Origin: Rhodospirillaceae bacterium
GTDB lineage: Bacteria; Pseudomonadota; Alphaproteobacteria; UBA8366
Reading direction: 5' to 3'
Assembly: GCA_002724395.1 (NCBI GenBank)
Contig: PBOR01000025.1
Location: 6,805 to 60,782, forward strand
Length of the DNA stretch: 53,978 nucleotides
Below the pieces are notes generated by a model that saw nothing but the letters and a program-made list of their open reading frames with translations, was not told the origin of the DNA and did not search any database. Positions 17,934 to 26,201 of this stretch are shown here, piece after piece. The stretch's first letter is position 1, and every line of letters starts with the position of its first letter. Position numbers and translations under genes: made by a program.

Positions 17934-18743
17934 ATGGCTGTCGTGGAAACTGACGTCCAAGACCAAACTATGTTGATCCGGTTGAACCGCCCTGAGCGGA
18001 TGAATGCGCTTGGGTTCGAATTACGGACGTTAATGGCTGAAGCCTGGATTAAGTTCGAAGAAAGCAAAGACCTGGAAGTGGCTATTATCACCGGCACGGG
18101 TAAGGGCTTTTGTGCAGGCGAGGACATGAAAGAAGCGCTCGAACGCGGTGCGCCAGGTAGTCAAAGTAAACCGGTCGCAGATCCTTTGAAGGAAGGAAAA
18201 GTTACGAAACCGGTTATTGCAGCGGTGAATGGTTTTGCCATGGGCGGTGGTTTTATGTTGGTTGAACGTACCGACCTTCGGGTCTCTGTTCCAAGCGCAA
18301 TGTTTGAGGTATCTGAAGCTAAGCGTTGGCTATTGGGTGGTTGTAACCATGCCTTCTGGGCAAACTTGCCTCATCCAGTGGCCACTGAAATGTCATTTGG
18401 CTTCCGATTTACTGCTGAACGGCTTTATCAGATGGGCTTTATTAATCGACTTGTTGAGCCAGACCAATTGCTGCCGGAAGCCTTTTCTATGGCCGACCAT
18501 TTGCTGTCGCTACCGCCTGCATCTCGCTGTAACACCCTATATATGACACGTCAAATGCGTCCTAAAATGGACCCAGATTTTGAGAAACTTGCAGAGGCAC
18601 TTCATGAGCATGGAGATAAGGAGGATCTAATGGAATCCCGTCGTGCTTTTAAGGAAAAACGGAAGCCAAATTTCAATGGCTGGGTGAATCCCGAAGATCG
18701 TTATAATGCGCCGACATTAGAGTCTGTGACCGGTAAAAATTGA
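17934..18743 (+). CDS. Enoyl-CoA hydratase/isomerase family protein
   Basis: A 269-residue crotonase-fold protein acting on acyl-CoA thioesters. The CoA/oxyanion segments are GKGFCAGEDMKEA (residues about 61-73) and NGFAMGGGFMLVERTDL (about 98-114). The usual catalytic glutamates of true hydratases in the following helix are not obvious: EAKRWLLGGCNHAFWANLPH replaces the common LGLxPGxGG stretch. The reaction may therefore be isomerisation, hydrolysis or lyase chemistry. It begins a co-oriented run with a dioxygenase 35 bp and a hydrolase about 900 bp downstream. Confidence 0.87.
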   Translation: MAVVETDVQDQTMLIRLNRPERMNALGFELRTLMAEAWIKFEESKDLEVAIITGTGKGFCAGEDMKEALERGAPGSQSKPVADPLKEGKVTKPVIAAVNGFAMGGGFMLVERTDLRVSVPSAMFEVSEAKRWLLGGCNHAFWANLPHPVATEMSFGFRFTAERLYQMGFINRLVEPDQLLPEAFSMADHLLSLPPASRCNTLYMTRQMRPKMDPDFEKLAEALHEHGDKEDLMESRRAFKEKRKPNFNGWVNPEDRYNAPTLESVTGKN

Positions 18744-18778
18744 TGGTAGCTATGTGAGAGGTAAAATGGAGGATTTTG

Positions 18779-19609
18779 ATGGAATTTACTATTAATCCCT
18801 TGTCGGGTGCATTGGGCGCTGAGATTACCGGTACAAATTTAAATGACCCGGAAGAAGGTATTATTGATGCCATTAAAGATGCTGTGCATGAGTATTTAGT
18901 TGTGGTTATTCGTAATCAAAGCATGACGCCAGCCCAATATGCGACTGCGGCCAGTCGTTTTGGTACCATGGCCGAACAGCATATGTCGGACCTAATGATG
19001 AAGGATCAGCCTCGTATTTGCAGGCTCGACAGTTCGATTGTTCCGTTAGATGAGAATGGCAAGCCAAAACTAATAGGGTCGGGTAATTGGCATACGGATC
19101 ACACCAATTTTAAACGCCCACCTAAGTACACCATACTCTATGCGGAAAAGCTTCCCAGCAAAGGCGGGGATACCGGTTTTGCAAATATGCAGAAGGCTTT
19201 TGAATCCCTGCCCGAAGATGAGCAGGCGAAATTGTTACAATTGAAAACCGCGAATGCGCTAGTTGGTAAGCCCGCGCATACTACCGACGAAGATATGGAG
19301 AAATATGGCACTCCAAAAATCCATCCCTTCATCCGTACTCATCCGGCGACGGGGAAAAAAGCCATTTACTGTCATCCTCAGAAAGTCGCTTATATCGAGG
19401 GAATGGATCGTGAGACCAGTCTGGACTTGATTGCCGATTTGCAGGCGCGCACCATTAACTCTAATACCATGTATCGCCATAAATGGCAGCCGGGTGACAT
19501 GTTAATTTGTGATAACCGAGGCGCTATGCACCGAGCCTTCCATGATTATGACCATACCGAAGGGCGTATCATGCACCGCATTCTTATTGAAGGTGAAGTG
19601 CCCGTGTAG
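18779..19609 (+). CDS. TauD/TfdA-family Fe(II)/2-oxoglutarate dioxygenase
   Basis: A 276-residue dioxygenase. Iron ligands are H105-T-D107 (GNWHTDHTN) and H251 (DNRGAMHRA); arginines R263 and R267 (RIMHR) match TauD R266 and R270. ATG 18779 follows TGGAGGA at 18767-18773; the TTG at 18776 merely overlaps. The HTD type and long loop before it resemble the paralog at 50769 more than those at 222 and 2491. It is sandwiched between a crotonase and an alpha/beta hydrolase in a tight gene run. Confidence 0.92.
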   Translation: MEFTINPLSGALGAEITGTNLNDPEEGIIDAIKDAVHEYLVVVIRNQSMTPAQYATAASRFGTMAEQHMSDLMMKDQPRICRLDSSIVPLDENGKPKLIGSGNWHTDHTNFKRPPKYTILYAEKLPSKGGDTGFANMQKAFESLPEDEQAKLLQLKTANALVGKPAHTTDEDMEKYGTPKIHPFIRTHPATGKKAIYCHPQKVAYIEGMDRETSLDLIADLQARTINSNTMYRHKWQPGDMLICDNRGAMHRAFHDYDHTEGRIMHRILIEGEVPV

Positions 19610-19659
19610 GCAAATGCCGCCTGCAAATAATTAGTGGAATTACGTAGGGAGGAGACGTG

Positions 19660-20406
19660 ATGCCTTTTTGTGAGCGTGATAATGCGAAAATTTATTTTGA
19701 GGAATATGGTTCTGGCTTTCCCATCCTTTTGTTTTCCCCGGGTGGTATGTGGTCTACCATAGAAAAGTGGAGTGGCGAGTTAGATGGAAAGCCGCGGCCC
19801 GTCCATGACTGGACAAAAGTGTTGGCCAAAAAGTTTCATGTCATTGCGATGGACCAACGTAATGCCGGTCAGTCTAGAGGCTCGATTGAGGCGGATCATG
19901 GTTGGGACACCTATACGCGCGATCAACTCGCCATCATGGATCAATTGGGCTTCGACAAGTTTCACACGCTGGGGGCCTGTATTGGCGGAAGCTATTGCCT
20001 GAATATCGCTAAATTAGCGCCCGAGCGGGTTTGTTCCACCGTGTTACAAAATCCTATCGGGATGCACCCGGACCATCCGGAATATTTCCCAGGAACGCTC
20101 GACAAATGGGCGGCGGAACTGATGGCCAAACGTGATGATATTAATTCCGATTCAATAAAGTCTTTTAAGCAAAATATGTTCGGCAGTGATTTCGTCTTCT
20201 CTGTCGACCGAGACTTCGTAAGAAGTCTCAAAACGCCAGCGATGCTTTTGCATGGCAAAGACAAACCTCATCCAGCAGTGATTAGTACGGAATTGGAAGA
20301 ATTACTACCTGAAGGCTCTGTCATGCTGAAGGATTGGGAACGCCCCGATCACGGAGATGTGCAGCGCGATACGGTCATTGAATTCCTGAGTGTAAATACC
20401 CCTTAG
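19660..20406 (+). CDS. Alpha/beta hydrolase with a Cys in the nucleophile position
   Basis: A 248-residue alpha/beta hydrolase. The nucleophile elbow reads G105-A-C107-I-G-G, so Cys replaces the usual Ser. The oxyanion loop is FSPGGM (residues 25-30), DQRNAGQS (65-72) is the conserved loop after strand 4, and the C-terminal base is probably the His in RPDHGDV. ATG 19660 is used because GGGAGGAG lies 5-10 bp upstream; GTG 19657 is too close. It lies 50 bp after the dioxygenase and is probably co-transcribed. A thioester or meta-cleavage type substrate is possible but unproven. Confidence 0.85.
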   Translation: MPFCERDNAKIYFEEYGSGFPILLFSPGGMWSTIEKWSGELDGKPRPVHDWTKVLAKKFHVIAMDQRNAGQSRGSIEADHGWDTYTRDQLAIMDQLGFDKFHTLGACIGGSYCLNIAKLAPERVCSTVLQNPIGMHPDHPEYFPGTLDKWAAELMAKRDDINSDSIKSFKQNMFGSDFVFSVDRDFVRSLKTPAMLLHGKDKPHPAVISTELEELLPEGSVMLKDWERPDHGDVQRDTVIEFLSVNTP

Positions 20407-20477
20407 GCTGCACGAGAAAAAACGCCTATAACGTGACGACATGAATCAAAACTTACACAACCTACCTAAGGTCAGTT

Positions 20478-21350
20478 ATGAAGCAGCTTAAGCTCGGCAT
20501 CCCCAAGGGAAGCCTCGAATCAGCCACAGTAGATCTTTTTGCTCAAGCGGGATGGTCAATCCATTCCCGGTCGCGAAATTATTTTCCGTCCATTGACGAT
20601 GATGAAATCACCTGCTCCCTTGTTCGCTCCCAAGAAATGGGCCGTTATGTTGCTGCCGGTGTTATGGATGTAGGTTTGTGCGGCATTGATTGGATTAAGG
20701 AGACGGAGGCTGACGTTGATGTGGTCTGTGACCTAGTATATTCCAAGGCATCTGATCAACCTTGCCGTTGGGTACTAGTGGTAGATCGAGATAGCCCAAT
20801 TCAGAAAGTCGAAGACTTGGAGGGGAAGGTCATCGCTACTGAGTTGGTGAGGTTCACAAAACGCTTTTTAGAAGATCAAAACATTAATGCTACGGTAGAG
20901 TTTTCCTGGGGTGCTACTGAAGCCAAGGTCGTCGAAGGTCTTGCTGATGCCGCGGTAGAGATCACCGAGACGGGCTCGACTATCAAGGCCCATGGCTTAC
21001 GAATTATTTGCGACCTTCTGCATACACATACTGTTATGGTTGGCAATAAAGAAGCCCTAGCGAACCCATGGAAGAGGGCCAAGATCGATCAAATTGCTTT
21101 AATGTTGCAAAGCGCCTTAGCTGCACGTCATCAGGTTCTTTTGAAGATGAATGTGCCAAGTGATAAGGTAGAGGCGGTTAGCAGATTGTTACCCAGTCTG
21201 CATGCGCCAACAGTCAACCAGCTTACAGATTCTGCGTGGGTTGCTATTGAGACAGTGGTTGAACGTCCGGATGTCCGCACACTGATTCCTAAACTTCGAG
21301 CTGCTGGTGCAGCGGGTATTCTGGAATTAGATTTGAGAAATGTATCGTAG
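20478..21350 (+). CDS. hisG: ATP phosphoribosyltransferase, long form
   Basis: A 290-residue HisG that joins ATP and PRPP in the first step of histidine synthesis. It starts LKLGIPKGSLESAT, has GVMDVGLCGIDWI, and the PRPP-binding segment VEITETGSTIKAHGL. The C-terminal ACT-like domain (KMNVPSDKVEAVSRLLPSLHAPTV) makes it the hexameric, histidine-inhibited long form that needs no HisZ. No other his gene is nearby; it lies 71 bp after a catabolic gene and 109 bp before another. Its presence may reflect chance placement or acquisition from elsewhere. Confidence 0.93.
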   Translation: MKQLKLGIPKGSLESATVDLFAQAGWSIHSRSRNYFPSIDDDEITCSLVRSQEMGRYVAAGVMDVGLCGIDWIKETEADVDVVCDLVYSKASDQPCRWVLVVDRDSPIQKVEDLEGKVIATELVRFTKRFLEDQNINATVEFSWGATEAKVVEGLADAAVEITETGSTIKAHGLRIICDLLHTHTVMVGNKEALANPWKRAKIDQIALMLQSALAARHQVLLKMNVPSDKVEAVSRLLPSLHAPTVNQLTDSAWVAIETVVERPDVRTLIPKLRAAGAAGILELDLRNVS

Positions 21351-21459
21351 CTGCGTTCGTTTATGGCAACAATTCTATTCATGATATGGCCTGGGTACTA
21401 AATTTGATCGCATAAATTATAACAAAATCATTGCTAAAAGAGCGGAGTAGGGGAAGAAA

Positions 21460-22572
21460 ATGACGGCAACAATTACTAAGGTTGAGGTGTTCAGCGTTGC
21501 GATGCCTCTGGTTGGCACGTTCACTAGTGGTGGCATGTCTAAAAGCGCTACAAAATGTGTGGTGATTCGAATTACGGATTCAGACGGCGCCATCGGTATT
21601 TCTAGTATCGACCCTTCCACGCGGGCCACGTCGCCAAACACCGCGCCGGAATTGGCTGCCGCGATGCGCGATATAGTCGGGCCGGCCTTAATTGGCCAGG
21701 ATGCAGGTAACGCAAATCGAATTTACGAGATCGCGTCGAAGCTGGTTCCAGAACAGCCAGGCGCTTGTGTGGGAATGGAGCTGGCTTGTATCGAGCTCAC
21801 TTGCCAACGCCTAGGTATCGCGGTCCATGATTATGTGGGCGGTGCAGTTCTAGACAAGGTTAAATTCAATGGCTGGGTTGGTGAGTTGCCACCTGAAGAC
21901 GCTGTTGCCGAAGCGTTGAAGTTTACGGACGCTGGTTTTGAATCAATGAAGATCAAAGTCGGCAACGATGTTGATAAGGATAGTGCCAGAGTTATGGCGG
22001 TTCGCGATGCGGTTGGCCCCGATGTCCAACTTCGAATGGATGCCAATCAACAATGCAACGTAGAGCAAGCGTTAGCACTTTGCCACGCAGTAAAATCCTG
22101 CAATATGCAATTGTTTGAGCAGCCGACACCGAAGGATGATTTGGAAGGTCTTGCCCAGGTTCGACGCGATGGGGGTGTGCCCATTATGGCAGATGAATCT
22201 ATCAGTGATCATGCAAGTCTGATTAGAGTAATTAAGGCCGATTGTGCGGATTACATTAAGTTTGGCATTAAGCAGGCGGGTGGCTTATTGCCGTCAGTCA
22301 AAATGTTGGCTACGGCAGAGGCTGCTGGTCTTCCAGTAGTGCTAGGCCATGGATTTGGACTTGATCTCAGTACAATGGCGGAGATTATGCTGGGTGCGAC
22401 GTCGCATAATATCGTCCCTGGCCTGGAATGTGTAGGTCCACTCAAGGTAGTCGATACGGTGGCAACAACACGGCTTGATATCAGCGCTGGTAGTATTGAT
22501 TTACCATCGGGTCCGGGACTTGGGATTGCGCTCGACGAAGACAAGCTCGCCAAGTACGCCGACAACGCATAG
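21460..22572 (+). CDS. Mandelate racemase/muconate-lactonizing enzyme family protein
   Basis: A 370-residue enolase-superfamily member. The catalytic lysine pair K164-I-K166 and K271 (FGIKQAGG) frame a Mg(II) site made by D194 (MDANQ), E220 (FEQP) and D245/E246 (ADES). This is the muconate-lactonizing/dipeptide-epimerase arrangement, with KxK on one side and K on the other. It abstracts a proton next to a carboxylate; cycloisomerase, epimerase or dehydratase activity are all possible. GGGGA precedes ATG 21460. It is followed at 106 bp by an SDR, suggesting a two-step pathway. Confidence 0.9.
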   Translation: MTATITKVEVFSVAMPLVGTFTSGGMSKSATKCVVIRITDSDGAIGISSIDPSTRATSPNTAPELAAAMRDIVGPALIGQDAGNANRIYEIASKLVPEQPGACVGMELACIELTCQRLGIAVHDYVGGAVLDKVKFNGWVGELPPEDAVAEALKFTDAGFESMKIKVGNDVDKDSARVMAVRDAVGPDVQLRMDANQQCNVEQALALCHAVKSCNMQLFEQPTPKDDLEGLAQVRRDGGVPIMADESISDHASLIRVIKADCADYIKFGIKQAGGLLPSVKMLATAEAAGLPVVLGHGFGLDLSTMAEIMLGATSHNIVPGLECVGPLKVVDTVATTRLDISAGSIDLPSGPGLGIALDEDKLAKYADNA

Positions 22573-22678
22573 GCCTGCACCGTTTAGGTTAGTGACATTA
22601 TATGATGCTCTTCCTTTTAGATAAGACTTCTGTTGTCAGTCAATGGATGATTAAATTTTAGCGTATAGGAGAGGTTGA

Positions 22679-23476
22679 ATGCGTCTAGAAAAGAAAACAG
22701 CCATTGTTGTTGGTGGTGGACAACAGCCCGGTGATTCAATCGGGAATGGTAAAGCGACTTGTGTATTATTCGCCCGAGAAGGCGCGCATGTTGCCGTTAT
22801 TGATAATCAGATGGAACGTGCTCAGGATACGGTCTCCATGATTAAGAGCGAAGGCGGTCAGGCATTTCCGTTAGTGGCGGACGTTACGAGCGAGGCTGAA
22901 CTAAAAAAAATGATCGCCGATGCACATGAGGAAATGGGTCGGATCGACATTCTTCACAATAATGTAGGTTTCAGCCTTGCAGGTGGCGATACGGTCATCG
23001 ATGACATCACAGAAGAAAATTTCGATCGTGTGATGACTGTAAATCTTCGTGGCATGGTGATGACCTGCAAACATGTATTACCGATTATGCGTGCACAAAA
23101 AAGTGGTGCTATTATAAGTATCTCCTCCATGGCGGCCATCGAATCTTATCCTTACGTCACTTACAAAACATCCAAGGCAGGCGTTGTTGCTATGACCGAG
23201 CAGCTGGCCTACATGAATTTCGAACATGGAATTCGCGCCAATGTCATTTTGCCGGGGCTGATGCATACAGCGATGGCCATTGATGCGAGGGTCACGGCGG
23301 AGAAAAGTCGTGATCAAGTAATTGCAGAGCGTAACGCGAAGGTACCGCTCGGCAATAAAATGGGCACTGCTTGGGATGTTGCCTATCTGGCGTTATTCCT
23401 AGCATCGGATGAAGCGAAGTTCATCACCGGCGTTTCTATTCCTGTGGATGGGGGAGCGTCGGTGCGGCGCGGATAG
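22679..23476 (+). CDS. Short-chain dehydrogenase/reductase
   Basis: A 265-residue SDR oxidoreductase. The cofactor loop is an unusual VVGGGQQPGDSIGNGKAT (residues 10-27) instead of TGxxxGIG. NNVG (94-97) replaces the structural NNAG, and the catalytic tetrad has S149/S150, Y162 and K166 (TYKTSK). D41 at the end of strand 2 suggests NAD rather than NADP. AGGAGAGG precedes ATG 22679. It probably works with the muconate-lactonizing-type enzyme upstream. The C-terminal FITGVSIPVDGGASV is typical for the family. Confidence 0.9.
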   Translation: MRLEKKTAIVVGGGQQPGDSIGNGKATCVLFAREGAHVAVIDNQMERAQDTVSMIKSEGGQAFPLVADVTSEAELKKMIADAHEEMGRIDILHNNVGFSLAGGDTVIDDITEENFDRVMTVNLRGMVMTCKHVLPIMRAQKSGAIISISSMAAIESYPYVTYKTSKAGVVAMTEQLAYMNFEHGIRANVILPGLMHTAMAIDARVTAEKSRDQVIAERNAKVPLGNKMGTAWDVAYLALFLASDEAKFITGVSIPVDGGASVRRG

Positions 23477-23567
23477 ACCTTGATCAGAGTTATTCTTCAC
23501 TTTCCTTGAAGAAAATAGCTTTAGGACCATCACCTCTCGGGACGTCGATGGCATCGATATTCTTGGT

Positions 23568-24224
23568 TTACTCGTCATCATAGAGGTACATATCTTCGAG
23601 TTCTCCCTCAGTAATGACCTGACCCTCGACATCGATGTCATCAAACTCCTGTGTCTCTCCCTCTTCGTAGAGATACTCTTCCTCTTCTAGCTCTCCCTCA
23701 GTAATAACCTGACCCTCGACATCGATGTCATCAAACTCCACTGTCTCTCCCTCTTCGTAGAGATACGCTTCTTCTTCTAGCTCTCCCTCAGTAATGACTT
23801 GTCCGTCGACTTGGATATCGTCGAATTGAACTGGAAAGAATGGAAACTCAGTCTTGTCTTGTGTTTGCGTGACTGCCCGTTGAGAACTTTGCTGTTTAGG
23901 GTGGGGCTGAGGCATTGGCAATTTGGCGACTTTGGGGAGCTGAGGCATTGGTAATTTGACGGCTTGGCTTGGCTCCGCGGGATCTGGTATTGATAGGACT
24001 TTTTCCACAGATAGTTTTTTGATAGTTTCTTCGGACTGCGCTGAATCGTGTGACGCTGAACGGTCGACTTCGACAGCAGGGCCAAGCGTGATCTCCACAC
24101 CGCGACCACCGAAAGCTCGTTTAGCTGGCGCTGGGTCCTGCAGCAATGCCACCGCTGCTGCGATATGCAATGACAACGCGAATGACAGGGTGATCAGCCA
24201 ATGCTGGGCACTTATTTCATTCAC
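23568..24224 (-). CDS. TonB-like protein with acidic repeats and no TonB C-terminal domain
   Basis: A 218-residue protein in the tonB position of an exb operon. It begins with an anchor helix (HWLITLSFALSLHIAAAVALL), as in TonB. A Lys/Pro-rich linker follows (KLPMPQLPKVAKLPMPQPHPKQ), then three acidic 30-residue repeats ending at the C-terminus. The TonB domain that grips outer-membrane receptors is absent. I use GTG 24224, which overlaps the exbD stop (GTGA); an upstream ATG at 24281 would deeply overlap that gene. After its TAA the frame stays open for 25 more acidic codons to 23490. It may couple ExbB/D to something other than a standard receptor. Confidence 0.7.
   Translation of the reverse strand: MNEISAQHWLITLSFALSLHIAAAVALLQDPAPAKRAFGGRGVEITLGPAVEVDRSASHDSAQSEETIKKLSVEKVLSIPDPAEPSQAVKLPMPQLPKVAKLPMPQPHPKQQSSQRAVTQTQDKTEFPFFPVQFDDIQVDGQVITEGELEEEAYLYEEGETVEFDDIDVEGQVITEGELEEEEYLYEEGETQEFDDIDVEGQVITEGELEDMYLYDDE
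23571..23837 (-). repeat. Three tandem 90-bp repeats coding an acidic 30-residue unit
   Basis: Period 90 bp is clear from the motif CTCCCTCAGTAAT recurring with its block starts at 23601, 23691 and 23781 on the plus strand. The protein units run (E/Q)FDDI(D/Q)V(E/D)GQVITEGEL followed by acidic and YLY residues. Copies 2 and 3 are almost identical in DNA, indicating recent expansion. Confidence 0.9.
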
Positions 24225-24646
24225 GGCGGATCGTTTAAGGTTACCAAATGAATTTTCGAAATTCCCGCATCGCGCATCCATTCAAGTATGATAATCAGCG
24301 CTGTTGCGTCTAATTGACTGTCAGCCCTGACCCGAAAATGCGCGCCAATGTTTTTACCATTACCTGCGGCGGCGGCTAGCGCAACTTTGAAGGTCGTCTC
24401 ATCCATAATGACGTTATTGAGGGCTATTTGTCCGTCTTTTCCGATTAACACAATGTTTTCGGCGATATCCTGATTCGCGGCCTGTTTGGAAACCGGCAGA
24501 GTTACCTCGAACGGGCCATCTGCAATCAGCTTGCCAGCAAGCATAAAGAAAATCAGCAGCAAGAAAACGATATTTATAAGAGGCAGAATGCGCTGGTCGT
24601 TATCCACCGGTTTGCTCGTCCTGCTGAAGTGAAATCGTTGGATCAA
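24221..24646 (-). CDS. exbD: ExbD-type protein lacking the channel aspartate
   Basis: A 141-residue ExbD/TolR homolog: cytoplasmic N-terminus, one membrane helix, periplasmic domain. The helix begins ILPLIN25IVFLLLIFF; position 25 is Asn (codon AAT), where ExbD proteins usually have the proton-pathway Asp. It starts at TTG 24646, overlapping the stop of the first exbD by four bases (TTGA), and its own stop overlaps the TonB-like start. It probably pairs with the Asp-bearing ExbD made from the gene upstream. Whether it is an active partner or a regulatory one cannot be told from sequence. Confidence 0.88.
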   Translation of the reverse strand: MIQRFHFSRTSKPVDNDQRILPLINIVFLLLIFFMLAGKLIADGPFEVTLPVSKQAANQDIAENIVLIGKDGQIALNNVIMDETTFKVALAAAAGNGKNIGAHFRVRADSQLDATALIIILEWMRDAGISKIHLVTLNDPP

Positions 24647-25068
24647 AACCTGCTCTCCCGGACGAGTGCGATATCGCCAATGCCAGCTGCGGTGAGTCGG
24701 TCAAGTAGCTCAACCACATTCTGCACCGGCACGGCGATGGCTGGACGTAGCAATATAGGTTGGGATGGGTCCGCGCGTCGCGCCATTAGCAGCTGGTGTA
24801 TTAATGATTTGGGTTCAGTTTGATTGCCTGCTATCGAGAGTCCTTTGGGCAGAATATCGATGATGATTGTATTGTCTACTGCAGGAGCACTCTCTACTAA
24901 TGCCGGCGCAGTCAGGTTGATAGTTCGCCAATTTAGATACGACGAGGCCAGCATAAAGAAAATCAGTAGGATGAAGACCACGTCGATCAGTGGCGTCAGG
25001 CTTATTATGGATCGCCTGCGCTTATTCACCCGAGGGAGCGCTAGTTGCCCGGCGTATGGATTAGCCAT
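24643..25068 (-). CDS. exbD: ExbD biopolymer-transport protein (canonical)
   Basis: A 141-residue ExbD subunit of the proton-driven ExbB/ExbD motor. The single membrane helix carries the expected Asp: LTPLID29VVFILLIFFML. The periplasmic part ends with LTAAGIGDIALV, typical of the ExbD/TolR fold. ATG 25068 overlaps the exbB stop by 8 bp and has AGGGGAAACGAG upstream; the frame extends to 25095 but that start is inside exbB. It is directly followed by the second exbD. Confidence 0.92.
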   Translation of the reverse strand: MANPYAGQLALPRVNKRRRSIISLTPLIDVVFILLIFFMLASSYLNWRTINLTAPALVESAPAVDNTIIIDILPKGLSIAGNQTEPKSLIHQLLMARRADPSQPILLRPAIAVPVQNVVELLDRLTAAGIGDIALVRESRF

Positions 25069-25924
25069 CCGCTCGTTTCCCCTTTTTTGATACATTTCGT
25101 GACGTCACTTTTTTCTCATGTCCGGTCGTGACCTTGCTAAGCTCGATGGTAAATACTTGGGTGGCTAAATTTTCCATTTCGTGTGCGAGGCCGTCGACAA
25201 TACGCTCAAACCAGCTGATCATCGCCACTGTCGGAATTGCAACCGCAAGCCCGACTGCTGTCGTCAATAATGCTTCCCATATTCCGCCTGATAGGATACT
25301 CGGGTCTATCTTGTTTCCGGCTTGTTCGAGTTGGCGAAAAGCCTCAATCATGCCAAGCACGGTGCCAAATAATCCAAGCAGAGGCGCTAATGCAGCGATC
25401 ACTTCGAGCGGCCGAAAAAAAATGCGCAGTGTTTCTAGTAATTGTGTGCCGGCACGCGAAACTTCTTCGCGCACGGTCATTTCCGGAATATTGCCAGAGC
25501 TGATGCCACGAATGGCGAGCGCGACGATGACTGCAGTTGGCGCTCGAGACTGTTCGGCACGGTCCAGCGCTGCGTCGTTTAGCCCTTGTCGATACATGTT
25601 TAGCGCGTCTCTCGCCACGTCACGTTGCCAGATGCGTAGACTGTAAAACTGCCAAGCCTTTAGACAAATGATCGCAATCGCAAAAACAGACATCGTTACC
25701 AAAATCGCCACGACCGGTCCACCGGCTGCTGCCAACTCCTGTGCTTGCTGCATTATTTCATTGTCGATTTTGGGCATGGCGTCGCCGGAATTAGCTGGTG
25801 CTATATCCACTTCCTTGGTGGTTTCTGGCGCTGCCGTTGCCCCGGCTTCGGCTCCGCCTCCGGTTTGCGCCTGGGCAACGAAGATGGCGTCAGCGCCAGT
25901 TTTGGTCTGTTGATGGATTGGCAA
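25061..25924 (-). CDS. exbB: ExbB/TolQ/MotA-family proton-channel protein
   Basis: A 287-residue inner-membrane protein, the stator that uses proton flow to drive ExbD and its partner. After an N-terminal extension of about 70 residues rich in Ala, Gln and acidic residues there are three membrane helices: VVAILVTMSVFAIAIICL (about 71-88), the LAPLLGLFGTVLGMIEAF helix, and IWEALLTTAVGLAVAIPTVAMI. The last two contain the family signatures. TTG 25924 is used with AAGGAG 8 bp upstream. It heads a four-gene overlapping operon. Confidence 0.9.
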   Translation of the reverse strand: MPIHQQTKTGADAIFVAQAQTGGGAEAGATAAPETTKEVDIAPANSGDAMPKIDNEIMQQAQELAAAGGPVVAILVTMSVFAIAIICLKAWQFYSLRIWQRDVARDALNMYRQGLNDAALDRAEQSRAPTAVIVALAIRGISSGNIPEMTVREEVSRAGTQLLETLRIFFRPLEVIAALAPLLGLFGTVLGMIEAFRQLEQAGNKIDPSILSGGIWEALLTTAVGLAVAIPTVAMISWFERIVDGLAHEMENLATQVFTIELSKVTTGHEKKVTSRNVSKKGKRADG

Positions 25925-26201
25925 TTTCGATTCTCCTTATTCCGCAACAATACCCCCGCACTCTAGCTTTTTTTTATGCGACGCAGGTCTTACGATCTTT
26001 AAGGGCAAACCATCTGAAATTTTTTAGCTGCATAAATCTATGTTTTCAGACCTTTAATAAACAAATCACTTTATTTTGAGATAATCCAGCCGTGAATTGT
26101 CAAGATGAGCCCTTAAATTGTGCTAGCGCACCTAGAGTTTTTTAAACGAGGCTATTTACTTTCCAATACAGGATCTAAAAAATGGGAGGTATACCATTGA
26201 T

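Noticed and set aside
17712-17966. Minus-strand 84-codon frame upstream of the crotonase gene
   Set aside because: It overlaps the crotonase start antisense, lacks a ribosome site and shows no domain.
23571-23837. CRISPR-like array
   Set aside because: The 90-bp units are contiguous, in frame, and code for an acidic protein repeat; there are no spacers.
25745-26079. Overlapping plus-strand frames at the exbB start
   Set aside because: They are antisense to exbB and have Ala/Arg-rich sequence typical of shadow frames.
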